A stretch of DNA of 64,000 bases from Pseudomonas sp. NFR16. Its GTDB lineage: Bacteria; Pseudomonadota; Gammaproteobacteria; Pseudomonadales; Pseudomonadaceae. Under the pieces are notes generated by a model, which saw only the letters and a list, made by a program, of their open reading frames with translations, was not told the DNA's origin and made no database searches. How positions within the stretch are numbered: the first letter of the stretch is position 1; every line of letters starts with the position of its first letter. The stretch covers positions 372,001 to 436,000 of the forward strand of contig NZ_FNYJ01000001.1 in NCBI RefSeq assembly GCF_900108875.1, written 5' to 3'. The translations under genes were made by a program, and so were the position numbers. Positions 53,167-60,393 of this stretch are shown here, piece by piece.

Positions 53167-54861
53167 TCAGTGCTTGAGCAACCACAGCCACAGCAGCAGA
53201 TTCAGCAGCAGCGATACCAGTGCCACGCTGCGCCAGACCTTCACGGGTTCGCGTTCCAGCAATGGTCTGGGCCGAGGGTTCGCGGTCGCAAGTTCGCCGT
53301 CACGCAATTCCAGCAGCCACTGTTCGGCGGTTTCGAAACGTTTCTCGGGACTGGCCTGAAGCGCGCGATCCAGATGATTTTCCAGCCAGAAAGGGATGTC
53401 CGGGCGGTAGCGGCTGACGGGCACCGGATGACCATAGCGACGGCGCTGGAAGGCTTCGATTTCGCCGTATGGATAGTGTCCGGTAAGCAGGAAATACAAC
53501 GTCACGCTTGCCGCATACAGATCAAGCGCCGCCGTTGGTTCAGCGTTCTCGAACGCTTCCGGGGCGATGAAGCTGGGTGTGCCAGGCACTTCGCCCTCGA
53601 CGCGGACGGACAGGCCCGGGCAATACGCCAGGCCGAAGTCCAGAATACGCAGGCCGGCGCGCTCTTCGAGCAACAGATTCTCCGGCTTTATATCCCGGTG
53701 GACGATATTACGACGGTGCAGTAGCGCAATAGCGCCGATCAGGTCCCGGGCCAGACTGAGCCAGCGCGACACTTCCATCGGGCCTTGTTGCGCATAGGTT
53801 TGCGCCAGCGTCTGACCCGGATATTCACGCATGACGTAATACAGGTGCTGCCTCTCGGGCAGCGGGTGAAGGTCCGGAAAAAAACGTCCCGCGACACGGC
53901 GCAGAAACCACTCTTCGAGCAGCAATGCCTGGCCGGCGTTGTCCTCTTCAGCGCGGCGCTGCGGCAGGGTCTTGAGGAGCCAGCATTGCTGCTGGCTGTC
54001 ACGCACGCGATAGATCAGTGATTGCCGCGAATCGCCGAGCCGCTCCTCGATGTACCAGCCTTCGAAGCATTGCCCCGGTTTCAGCGTGGGCGGCACCGGC
54101 CATTGCTGCAGTTGAAGCAGGGTATCGCCCAATCCGTCCCTGCCCAGTCGGTCGACCTGGATCAGCAGGGCGGTGGCATTGTCCGGGCTACCGGCAAGGT
54201 GCGCGGCGCTGACCAGCGTGCGCGCGGCCATGTCGAGATCATCCTGCTCGCGGAGAATCGAGGCAATCCGCTGGTCATTCAGCGTGGACCATACGCCATC
54301 GCTGATCAGCAGTAGCCGCTCGCCCTCGCGCAGTTCGCCTTCCAGATAGTCCATGACCACGAACTGATCCAGGCCCAGCGCGCGCTTGAGAACATGCTGC
54401 ATGTCGGGTTGCTCCCAGACATGATCTTCAGTGATGCGCTGCAGGTGGCCCTGATGCCATCGGTAAACCCGGCAGTCACCGACGTGGGCGAGGGTGAAGC
54501 GCCGACCGCGCAGCACCAGGGCGCTGGCGGTGGTCATCAGCCCGTTGGCCAGCAGCCAGCGATTCTGCGCCAGCAACAGACGGTCCAGTGCCTGCGCGAT
54601 GCCCCAGGTCTCCGGGGTTGCATAGTAATCCAGCGCAAGCGCCTGCAAGGTCGAACGTGAGGCCAGCCCGCCGTCTGCGCACTGGCTGACGCCGTCAGCG
54701 AGGGCAAACAGATAACCCTTGCTGGCGGCGAGGGCAGGAACCGGCGTCACCATCCGGGTAGCGTCCTGATTTTCCGACCGTGGACCGCGGCTGCTGAACT
54801 CCGCGCAGCGCACTGTCAGACCACTGCGGACGGCGGCCTCGAGGCCGACAGGCTGGTTCAT
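53167..54861 (-). CDS. Bifunctional PP2C phosphatase-serine/threonine kinase
   Basis: 564 residues. Residues about 1-250 form a PP2C phosphatase (FSSRGPRSENQDA, LADGVSQCADGGLAS, LISDGVWSTLNDQ with metal-binding Asp residues). Residues about 265-530 form a Hanks-type kinase with HRDIKPENLLLEE (catalytic loop) and DFGLAY. A C-terminal membrane helix (VALVSLLLNLLLWLWLL) tethers it to the inner membrane. It is cotranscribed after the nitrate transporter (16-nt gap). The link between a kinase-phosphatase fusion and nitrate uptake is common in this genus but its target is unknown. Confidence 0.92.
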   Translation of the reverse strand: MNQPVGLEAAVRSGLTVRCAEFSSRGPRSENQDATRMVTPVPALAASKGYLFALADGVSQCADGGLASRSTLQALALDYYATPETWGIAQALDRLLLAQNRWLLANGLMTTASALVLRGRRFTLAHVGDCRVYRWHQGHLQRITEDHVWEQPDMQHVLKRALGLDQFVVMDYLEGELREGERLLLISDGVWSTLNDQRIASILREQDDLDMAARTLVSAAHLAGSPDNATALLIQVDRLGRDGLGDTLLQLQQWPVPPTLKPGQCFEGWYIEERLGDSRQSLIYRVRDSQQQCWLLKTLPQRRAEEDNAGQALLLEEWFLRRVAGRFFPDLHPLPERQHLYYVMREYPGQTLAQTYAQQGPMEVSRWLSLARDLIGAIALLHRRNIVHRDIKPENLLLEERAGLRILDFGLAYCPGLSVRVEGEVPGTPSFIAPEAFENAEPTAALDLYAASVTLYFLLTGHYPYGEIEAFQRRRYGHPVPVSRYRPDIPFWLENHLDRALQASPEKRFETAEQWLLELRDGELATANPRPRPLLEREPVKVWRSVALVSLLLNLLLWLWLLKH

Positions 54862-54877
54862 CTCAGGCGGCCTCTGA

Positions 54878-56089
54878 TCACACCCGCGCGGCGGTCACAG
54901 CCGCCGATCCCCAGGTTGTTCTCCAGCGGCGCTTGACGTTCATCAGACCGAACCAGGCGAGAACGCCGAGCAGGGCAAACAGCCACAGGCCCAGCTGGTA
55001 GTCGCCGGTGTTCTGCTTGATCGCGCCCAGTCCTGCTGCGAGCAGGAAGCCGCCGATGCCACCGGCCATGCCGATCAGACCGGTCATTACGCCGATCTCT
55101 TTGTGAAAGCGCTGCGGCACCAGTTGAAACACCGCGCCGTTGCCAGCGCCCAGCCCGAGCATGGCGGCAACGAACAAGGCCAGAGCCGCCCAGGAACTCG
55201 GCAGGTGGAAGCCTACGGCCGCAATGCAGATCGCTGCGACCGCGTACATGCCCGACAAGGTGCGGATGCCGCCAAAGCGGTCGGCCAGTGCGCCGCCCAG
55301 CGGGCGCATCAGGCTGCCGCCGAAGACGCACGCCGCGGTGTAATAGCCAGCCGTAACCGGGCTCAGGCCGTACTGGTCGTTGAAGTAGCCGGGCAGGGCG
55401 CTGGCCAGGCCGATGAAGCCACCGAAGGTCACGCTGTAAAAGAACATGAACCACCAGCTGTCGCGATCGCCCAGGGCCTTGAAGTAATCCTTCATGGATT
55501 TGGCTTTGGGCCGCTGCGGGGCATTTTTCGCCATCAGCGAGAACGCGATGAGGGTCAGCAGTAGTGGCAACGCGGCAAAGCCGAACACGTTGCTCCAGCC
55601 GAACGCTGCCGCCAGCGCCGGCGCGATCAGGGCGGCGAAGACGGTGCCCGAGTTGCCGGCACCGGCGATGCCCATGGCTTTGCCCTGATGCTGCGGCGGG
55701 TACCACTGCGAGGCGAGCGGCAGCGCTACGGCGAACGAGGCGCCGGCCATGCCGAGGAACACGCCCAGCAGCAACGCTTGCTCATAACTGTGAATGCCCA
55801 GTTGCCAGGCGCAGAGCAGGGCGAGAATGACGATGACTTGGCCAATGATCCCAGCGGTCTTCGGCGAAAGCTGGTCTGCCAGCATGCCCATGAGGAAACG
55901 CAGGAACGCGCCCGCCAGAATGGGCGTTGCGACCATCAGGCCGCGTTGCTGGGTGGTCAGCTGCAGGTCGGTGGCGATCTGCACCGCCAGCGGGCCAAGC
56001 AGGTACCAGACCATGAAGCTCAGGTCGAAATACAGGAACGCTGCGAACAGGGTCGGTTTGTGGCCGGCTTTCCAGAAGCTTGTATTCAT
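54878..56089 (-). CDS. Nitrate/nitrite transporter, NarK/NasA family (MFS)
   Basis: 403 residues from MNTSFWKAGHK (GAGGT upstream); earlier in-frame starts lack a ribosome site. Twelve hydrophobic helices are present. The nitrate-signature regions are seen: FDLSFMVWYLLGPLAVQIA (helix 1), GIAGAGNSGTVFAALIAPALA (motif 1) and AGNGAVFQLVPQRF (motif 2). It imports nitrate for assimilation. Its leader carries a Rho-independent terminator upstream (56214-56260) that NasT should antagonise. Downstream is the phosphatase-kinase. Confidence 0.92.
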   Translation of the reverse strand: MNTSFWKAGHKPTLFAAFLYFDLSFMVWYLLGPLAVQIATDLQLTTQQRGLMVATPILAGAFLRFLMGMLADQLSPKTAGIIGQVIVILALLCAWQLGIHSYEQALLLGVFLGMAGASFAVALPLASQWYPPQHQGKAMGIAGAGNSGTVFAALIAPALAAAFGWSNVFGFAALPLLLTLIAFSLMAKNAPQRPKAKSMKDYFKALGDRDSWWFMFFYSVTFGGFIGLASALPGYFNDQYGLSPVTAGYYTAACVFGGSLMRPLGGALADRFGGIRTLSGMYAVAAICIAAVGFHLPSSWAALALFVAAMLGLGAGNGAVFQLVPQRFHKEIGVMTGLIGMAGGIGGFLLAAGLGAIKQNTGDYQLGLWLFALLGVLAWFGLMNVKRRWRTTWGSAAVTAARV

Positions 56090-56188
56090 CTCATACCTCA
56101 TCTGCAGAATTTCGTTGCCGGTGCGGGCGATACGTGCACCGCTACGGGTCAGGTCATGCAGGTGAAGCACCGGCTCGGCGCTCCACCC

Positions 56189-56260
56189 GGCCCGTTGCTA
56201 CGGGCCAAAAACGAAAAAACGTCGCAACCCGGTCCGCTTGCGCGAAGGGGGGTGCGACGT
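56189..56260 (-). promoter_or_regulatory. NasT-type attenuator leader of the nitrate transporter
   Basis: On the minus strand an 8-bp perfect stem ACGTCGCA / TGCGACGT (arms at 56219-56226 and 56253-56260) encloses an inner GC stem with GCAA tetraloop, and is followed by TTTTTT (56214-56219). A second hairpin GGCCCGT / ACGGGCC (56189-56206) lies between terminator and start codon. This is a Rho-independent terminator placed in the 5' leader, matching known NasT/NasR antitermination. The two small ANTAR target hairpins expected upstream are not clearly delimited. Confidence 0.75.
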
Positions 56261-56329
56261 CTTTGTCGTGAGTGGGGCAACCGCCGTTGGCTACCTGTAA
56301 GATCTGTAAAGCAAGGAGCGGGCCAGCCG

Positions 56330-56905
56330 TCAGCCCAGTAACTCGCTCATGGCAATGATCTGCTCGGCGACCTGAATCAGTTTCTGTTGCCGGCTCATGG
56401 CCTGGCGCCGCATGAGGGTATAAGCCTCTTCCTCGTTGCAGTGCTTCATTTTCATCAGCAGGCCTTTGGCGGTTTCGATGCGTTTGCGCTCGGCCAACTG
56501 CTGATCGCGGGCGTGCAGTTGCGCCCGCAGGTCCTGATCGCTTTCGAATCGCGCCATGGCCACGTCCAGAATCGGCTGGAGGCGTTGGGCGTGAATGCCT
56601 TCGACGATGTAGGCGCTGACCCCGGATTTGATCGCCTGGCGCATGACGCCGGGATCATGCTCATCGGTGAACATGACGATGGGCCGGGGCAGGTCGCGGG
56701 TCACCAGCACCACCTGCTCCATGACGTCGCGGCCGGGCGACTCCGTGTCGATGAGGATTACGTCCGGGCGCACCGCCTGCACCCGTTCGGGCAGGTCGAT
56801 GATCAGGCCGGATTCGTCGATCACCTCGAAACCCGCTTCCACAAGCGCGGCTTTAAGACGACCGACTTTCTTGGCGGTGTCGTTGATCAGCAGGATACGC
56901 AGCAT
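56330..56905 (-). CDS. nasT: NasT, ANTAR-domain RNA antiterminator for nitrate assimilation
   Basis: 191 residues from MLRILLINDT. Residues 1-120 form a receiver-like domain with D54 (VILIDTESPGRD), residues about 130-190 the ANTAR domain (QLAERKRIETAKGLLMKMKHCNEEEAYTLMRRQAMSRQQKLIQVAEQII). NasT binds leader RNA hairpins and stops terminator formation when nitrate releases it from NasS. The gene follows nasS by 13 nt and precedes the transporter leader by 70 nt, as expected. Confidence 0.93.
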   Translation of the reverse strand: MLRILLINDTAKKVGRLKAALVEAGFEVIDESGLIIDLPERVQAVRPDVILIDTESPGRDVMEQVVLVTRDLPRPIVMFTDEHDPGVMRQAIKSGVSAYIVEGIHAQRLQPILDVAMARFESDQDLRAQLHARDQQLAERKRIETAKGLLMKMKHCNEEEAYTLMRRQAMSRQQKLIQVAEQIIAMSELLG

Positions 56906-56918
56906 GCCGGCATCCTCC

Positions 56919-58127
56919 TCAAAGGTCCGCGACGACAGGTGCGGCGTCTGCCAGCGCATGCAGTTTGAAGCTGCGTGCGTAGCCGGCCGGGTCACTGCCG
57001 TCCCAGATCTTGCCGTCGATCAGCTGGCTGCTGCGCATGGGCGAGTCCGGGACCTCGATACCCAGCGCCGTGGCCGCCTCGCGATACACATCGAGCTGCT
57101 GGACCGTTTTCGCGACGCCCAGATAGTCCGGATCTTCGCGCAGCAGGCCCCAGCGGCGAAACTGCGTCATGAACCACATGCCATCGGAGAGGTAGGGCAG
57201 GTTGACCTGACCCTGGCGGTGGAAGCTGACGGCATGATGATCGGTCCAGCGATTGCCCAGGCCGTCGTCATACTCGCCCATCAGCCTGGATTCGATGGCC
57301 TCGGCGGGCGCGTTGACGTATTCGGCAGCGCTGAGCAACTGCGCCGTGCTGCGTCGATTGTCCATGTTCTGTTCAATGAAGCGACTGGCCTCCAGCACCG
57401 CCATGACCAGCGCGCGGGCGGTGTTGGGGTATTGCTGGACGAACTCCAGGCTGCAACCGAGGACTTTTTCCGGATGATCCGGCCAGATCGCTTGTGTCGT
57501 GGCGAGGGTAAAGCCCAGATTCTGGCTCACCGCCTTGGCGCCCCACGGCTCACCGACACAGAAACCGTCGATCCGGCCCGCTTGCAGGTGTTCGACCATC
57601 TGCAGCGGCGGGACTACCACGCTGTCGACGTCGCGCAACGGATGAATGCCCTGGCTCGCCAGCCAGTAGTACAACCACAAGGCGTGATTACCGGTGGGAA
57701 ACGTCTGAGCGAAGGTCAGTTTTGAATCGCTTTGGTGCGTCCACCGGTCCAGTGCCTCAGGAGTGATCACGCCTGCATCCTGCAAGGCTCGGGAAAGATT
57801 GATGCTCTGGCCGTTCTGATTCAGCCCCATCAGCACGGCCATGTCCCTGGCCTGACCGCCCAGGCCCAGATGCGCGGCGTAGACCAGCCCATACAGACTG
57901 TGTGCGGCATGCAGTTGGCCGCTGACCAGTCTGTCCCGCAGGCTGGCCCACGAGGGCTGCCGATGCAGGTTGATGTTCAGGCCATATGGCTGGGCGAATC
58001 CCTGGGTCGCAGCCACCACCAGTGAGGCGCTGTCGGTCAGCGCCATGAAGCCCACGTCGACGCTGTTCAGTTCCGGGGCGTCGCTGCCATTGACCCAGGC
58101 CAGCGCGGTGTTGAACGGATCTTTCAT
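56919..58127 (-). CDS. nasS: NasS, cytoplasmic nitrate/nitrite sensor of the NrtA fold
   Basis: 402 residues with NrtA/CmpA-like sequence (VDVGFMALTDSASLVVAATQGFAQPYGLNINLHRQPSWASLRDRLVSGQLHAAHSLYGLVYAAHLGLGG) but no signal peptide, as expected of a cytoplasmic sensor rather than a binding protein. It sequesters NasT without nitrate. It is the first gene of the nas operon here and sits behind its own leader terminator (58181-58227), so NasT probably controls its own operon too. Confidence 0.92.
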   Translation of the reverse strand: MKDPFNTALAWVNGSDAPELNSVDVGFMALTDSASLVVAATQGFAQPYGLNINLHRQPSWASLRDRLVSGQLHAAHSLYGLVYAAHLGLGGQARDMAVLMGLNQNGQSINLSRALQDAGVITPEALDRWTHQSDSKLTFAQTFPTGNHALWLYYWLASQGIHPLRDVDSVVVPPLQMVEHLQAGRIDGFCVGEPWGAKAVSQNLGFTLATTQAIWPDHPEKVLGCSLEFVQQYPNTARALVMAVLEASRFIEQNMDNRRSTAQLLSAAEYVNAPAEAIESRLMGEYDDGLGNRWTDHHAVSFHRQGQVNLPYLSDGMWFMTQFRRWGLLREDPDYLGVAKTVQQLDVYREAATALGIEVPDSPMRSSQLIDGKIWDGSDPAGYARSFKLHALADAAPVVADL

Positions 58128-58180
58128 ACTTTGGGTCCCGCCTGAGACTGGTTGCGCGCCCGGCGCAGCCCAATCTCCAT

Positions 58181-58264
58181 AAAAAAACGTCGCTTCGCCC
58201 AGACCTTGGCCGGGGCAATAACGACGTCGTTGTCAGGGGCCTCGTTCCGCTATTGGAGCGAGGC
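58181..58264 (-). promoter_or_regulatory. NasT-type attenuator leader of nasS
   Basis: On the minus strand ACGTCG-x-AA (arms 58187-58195 and 58220-58227) forms a terminator stem with an extended GCCC/GGGC inner stem, followed by TTTTTTT (58181-58187). An upstream stem GCCTCG / CGAGGC (58239-58264) may be an ANTAR-type hairpin. Sequence and layout resemble the leader at 56189-56260, including the ACGTCG...CGACGT core. It lies 54-137 nt before the nasS start. Confidence 0.65.
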
Positions 58265-58402
58265 AAGTACAGGCCTTGAAGCAATCGATATGCCAGCGAT
58301 CGGCGAACCACCCGGTAAAGTTATCCAGATGCCTCGCGCATCGACGGCGTGGGCGTCTATAATCGGCCGCTGAATTCAGCCGCAATCGAGCCGCGCCCGC
58401 CC

Positions 58403-59425
58403 ATGTATAACCTGGCCCGCCAGTTACTGTTCAAACTCTCTCCGGAAACCTCCCACGATCTGTCCCTGGACCTGATCGGCGCGGGTGGTCGTCTGGGCCT
58501 CAACGGCCTGTTCAACAAAGCGCCGGTGCAATTGCCGGTGACGGTCATGGGCCTGCAGTTCCCCAATCCGGTGGGGCTGGCGGCCGGGCTGGACAAGAAC
58601 GGCGCGGCCATCGACGGCTTCGCCCAACTGGGCTTCGGTTTCGTCGAGATCGGTACCGTGACCCCACGTCCGCAGCCCGGCAACCCGAAACCGCGGATTT
58701 TCCGACTGCCTCACGCCGAGGCGATCATCAACCGCATGGGCTTCAACAACCTGGGCGTCGATCACCTGATCAGCCGGGTTCAGGCGGCCAGATACAACGG
58801 CGTGCTGGGTATCAACATCGGCAAGAACTTTGACACACCGGTCGAGAGGGCGGTGGATGACTATCTCATCTGCCTGGACAAGGTCTACGCCCATGCCAGC
58901 TACGTCACCGTCAACGTCAGTTCGCCGAACACGCCCGGCCTGCGCAGCCTGCAGTTCGGCGACTCGCTCAAGCAGTTGCTCGAAGCGTTGCGCGTGCGTC
59001 AGGACACATTGACCCAGACCCACGGCAAGCGCGTGCCACTGGCGATCAAGATTGCGCCAGACATGAGCGACGAAGAAACCGTACTGGTTGCCAGCGCGTT
59101 GCTGGAGTCGGGGATGGACGCGGTCATCGCGACCAACACCACCCTCAGCCGCCAGGGCGTTGAAGGCCTGCCTCACGGTGACGAGGCGGGCGGTCTGTCG
59201 GGCGCACCGGTACGCGAGAAGAGCACGCACATCGTCAAGGTGCTGGCCTCCGAGCTGGGCGGCAAGTTGCCGATCATCGCAGCGGGCGGGATCACCGAAG
59301 GCAAGCATGCGGCCGAGAAGATCGCGGCGGGTGCGAGTCTGGTGCAGATCTATTCCGGTTTTATCTACAAGGGGCCGGCGCTGATTCGCGAATCGGTGGA
59401 CGCGATTGCGGCGATGGCTGGGTAA
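58403..59425 (+). CDS. pyrD: Dihydroorotate dehydrogenase (quinone), class 2 (PyrD)
   Basis: 340 residues from [10 protein letters not shown]; the upstream in-frame start at 58349 would add 18 residues of non-family sequence. It oxidises dihydroorotate to orotate with ubiquinone, membrane-associated, fourth step of pyrimidine synthesis. The N-terminal amphipathic helix ([21 protein letters not shown]), FMN-binding core ([38 protein letters not shown]) and [15 protein letters not shown] with the class-2 catalytic Ser are clear. Neighbours pyrD-rmf-rlmKL are conserved in Pseudomonas. Confidence 0.95.
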   Translation: MYNLARQLLFKLSPETSHDLSLDLIGAGGRLGLNGLFNKAPVQLPVTVMGLQFPNPVGLAAGLDKNGAAIDGFAQLGFGFVEIGTVTPRPQPGNPKPRIFRLPHAEAIINRMGFNNLGVDHLISRVQAARYNGVLGINIGKNFDTPVERAVDDYLICLDKVYAHASYVTVNVSSPNTPGLRSLQFGDSLKQLLEALRVRQDTLTQTHGKRVPLAIKIAPDMSDEETVLVASALLESGMDAVIATNTTLSRQGVEGLPHGDEAGGLSGAPVREKSTHIVKVLASELGGKLPIIAAGGITEGKHAAEKIAAGASLVQIYSGFIYKGPALIRESVDAIAAMAG

Positions 59426-59441
59426 GTGTCTCAGGATGTCC

Positions 59442-59510
59442 GCGGGCGGGAAGCCCGGATGTGAGAGAGGGGTTCCGTATGGAACCCCTCTCGGGCTTGA
59501 GCCCGCCGCC
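59442..59510. terminator. Compound terminator between pyrD and rmf
   Basis: The central stem GAGAGGGGTTCC / GGAACCCCTCTC (59465-59492, loop GTAT) is enclosed by AAGCCC / GGGCTT and GCGGGC / GCCCGC arms, a nearly symmetrical cruciform about 70 nt long between the two convergent genes. There is no T-run. It could end both transcripts or protect their 3' ends. Confidence 0.65.
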
Positions 59511-59607
59511 CGGATGGGGCGCGCATGGTTGATTGATGTCGAATCGGTTTGTCGAAGAAACTTTTAGTCGGATTGTCCTTTGGTTGTGACTTGACTGATG
59601 TTGAGTG

Positions 59608-59823
59608 TCAGCCGACCGCGTGAAGTTCGTTGAGTCTGTGGATACCCGCAGTGCCGGTCATACCGTCCCAGTTGTCGCCGCGTCCTTCTCGCCAGCCGTT
59701 GATCCAGGCTTGGCGCACTGACGGTAGAGTAAAGGGGCAAAGCTCACGGGATTTACCAGTTACGCCGTATTGATATCCGCGCGAAAATGCTCTTTCCAAC
59801 GGATCACGCTTAAGTCTTCTCAT
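59608..59823 (-). CDS. rmf: Ribosome modulation factor RMF
   Basis: 71 residues with the canonical RMF pattern: MRRLKRDPLERAFSRGYQYGVTGKSRELCPF, then LPSVRQAWINGWREGRGDNWDG. It binds the 30S subunit in stationary phase and drives formation of inactive 100S ribosome dimers. The gene is monocistronic, with a 570-nt upstream region that is also structured (see 59863-60070). Confidence 0.95.
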   Translation of the reverse strand: MRRLKRDPLERAFSRGYQYGVTGKSRELCPFTLPSVRQAWINGWREGRGDNWDGMTGTAGIHRLNELHAVG

Positions 59824-59862
59824 AGGGTGTTGCCCTCGTTTGTTGACTGTTATGTCCCTGGA

Positions 59863-60070
59863 GACCTCATGTCGAGGTCAGGCAGAAGTCTTCTGCCTTT
59901 GAATGCCCGCTGCCGGCGTCACGGGCGTGGTGCCGTCGTCGTTGCGGCGACGGCCTGAGGTGATTTCTAACCAATGCCCGAGATGCTGTGAATGACCGTT
60001 TTGTCATAAGAACGTAACTATTGAGGCATTAAGACCATAAGCGCCAGCGCATCTGGCGCTGCATTTTTTT
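59863..60070 (+). ncRNA. Candidate structured small RNA divergent from rmf
   Basis: Three hairpins precede a Rho-independent terminator on the plus strand, where no protein gene ends: GACCTC / GAGGTC (59863-59879), AGGCAGAA / TTCTGCCT (59880-59898), GCCGTCG / CGACGGC (59932-59954), then AGCGCCAG / CTGGCGCT (60040-60060) with TTTTTTT at 60064-60070. The terminator is unlikely to serve rmf, which runs the other way. No promoter is recognised. A 29-codon ORF with GGAG (59869-59958, MSRSGRSLLP...) also lies inside, so the transcript could be coding, regulatory or both. Confidence 0.45.
60040..60070 (+). terminator. Rho-independent terminator upstream of rlmKL
   Basis: An 8-bp stem AGCGCCAG / CTGGCGCT with a 5-nt loop and a seven-T tract, on the plus strand, in the rmf-rlmKL gap. 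It must end a transcript starting within about 240 nt upstream. Confidence 0.85.
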
Positions 60071-60393
60071 CGCAAGGCCCCTGAATCGTGGCCTGTAGGC
60101 AGAAGCGCGAGTGTTTCTCAATGCCAGCTGCTGGCGGTTTGCAGTCAGGCATCAATCGACGAAGGGTCGGCGATGTGACTTTTTATTGCCGCCGTTGTCG
60201 TGCTGAATACTGGTTTTTTAATATCAGATGTCGGCTGGTTTCTGGCCGACGGATTGTCGCCACCGAAATGTATCGGGGCGCCGGATGGGCACAATGTATG
60301 TGCCGCGCAGGCGATCTCCACGAAAGACGTCTGTTTGAATCGGGCCGGACAATGCGTTGTCCTGCCACTCATAGCCAAGGCTCTGGAATACTC

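Noticed and set aside
59442..59510. REP-like element after pyrD
   Set aside because: It forms a large symmetric structure, but the arms do not match either REP family seen in the window, so I call it a convergent terminator structure.
60088..60393. 102-codon N-terminal extension of rlmKL
   Set aside because: The frame is open but Cys/Arg-rich with poor codon bias; the family starts at MSDRYELF and the stretch crosses after the terminator.
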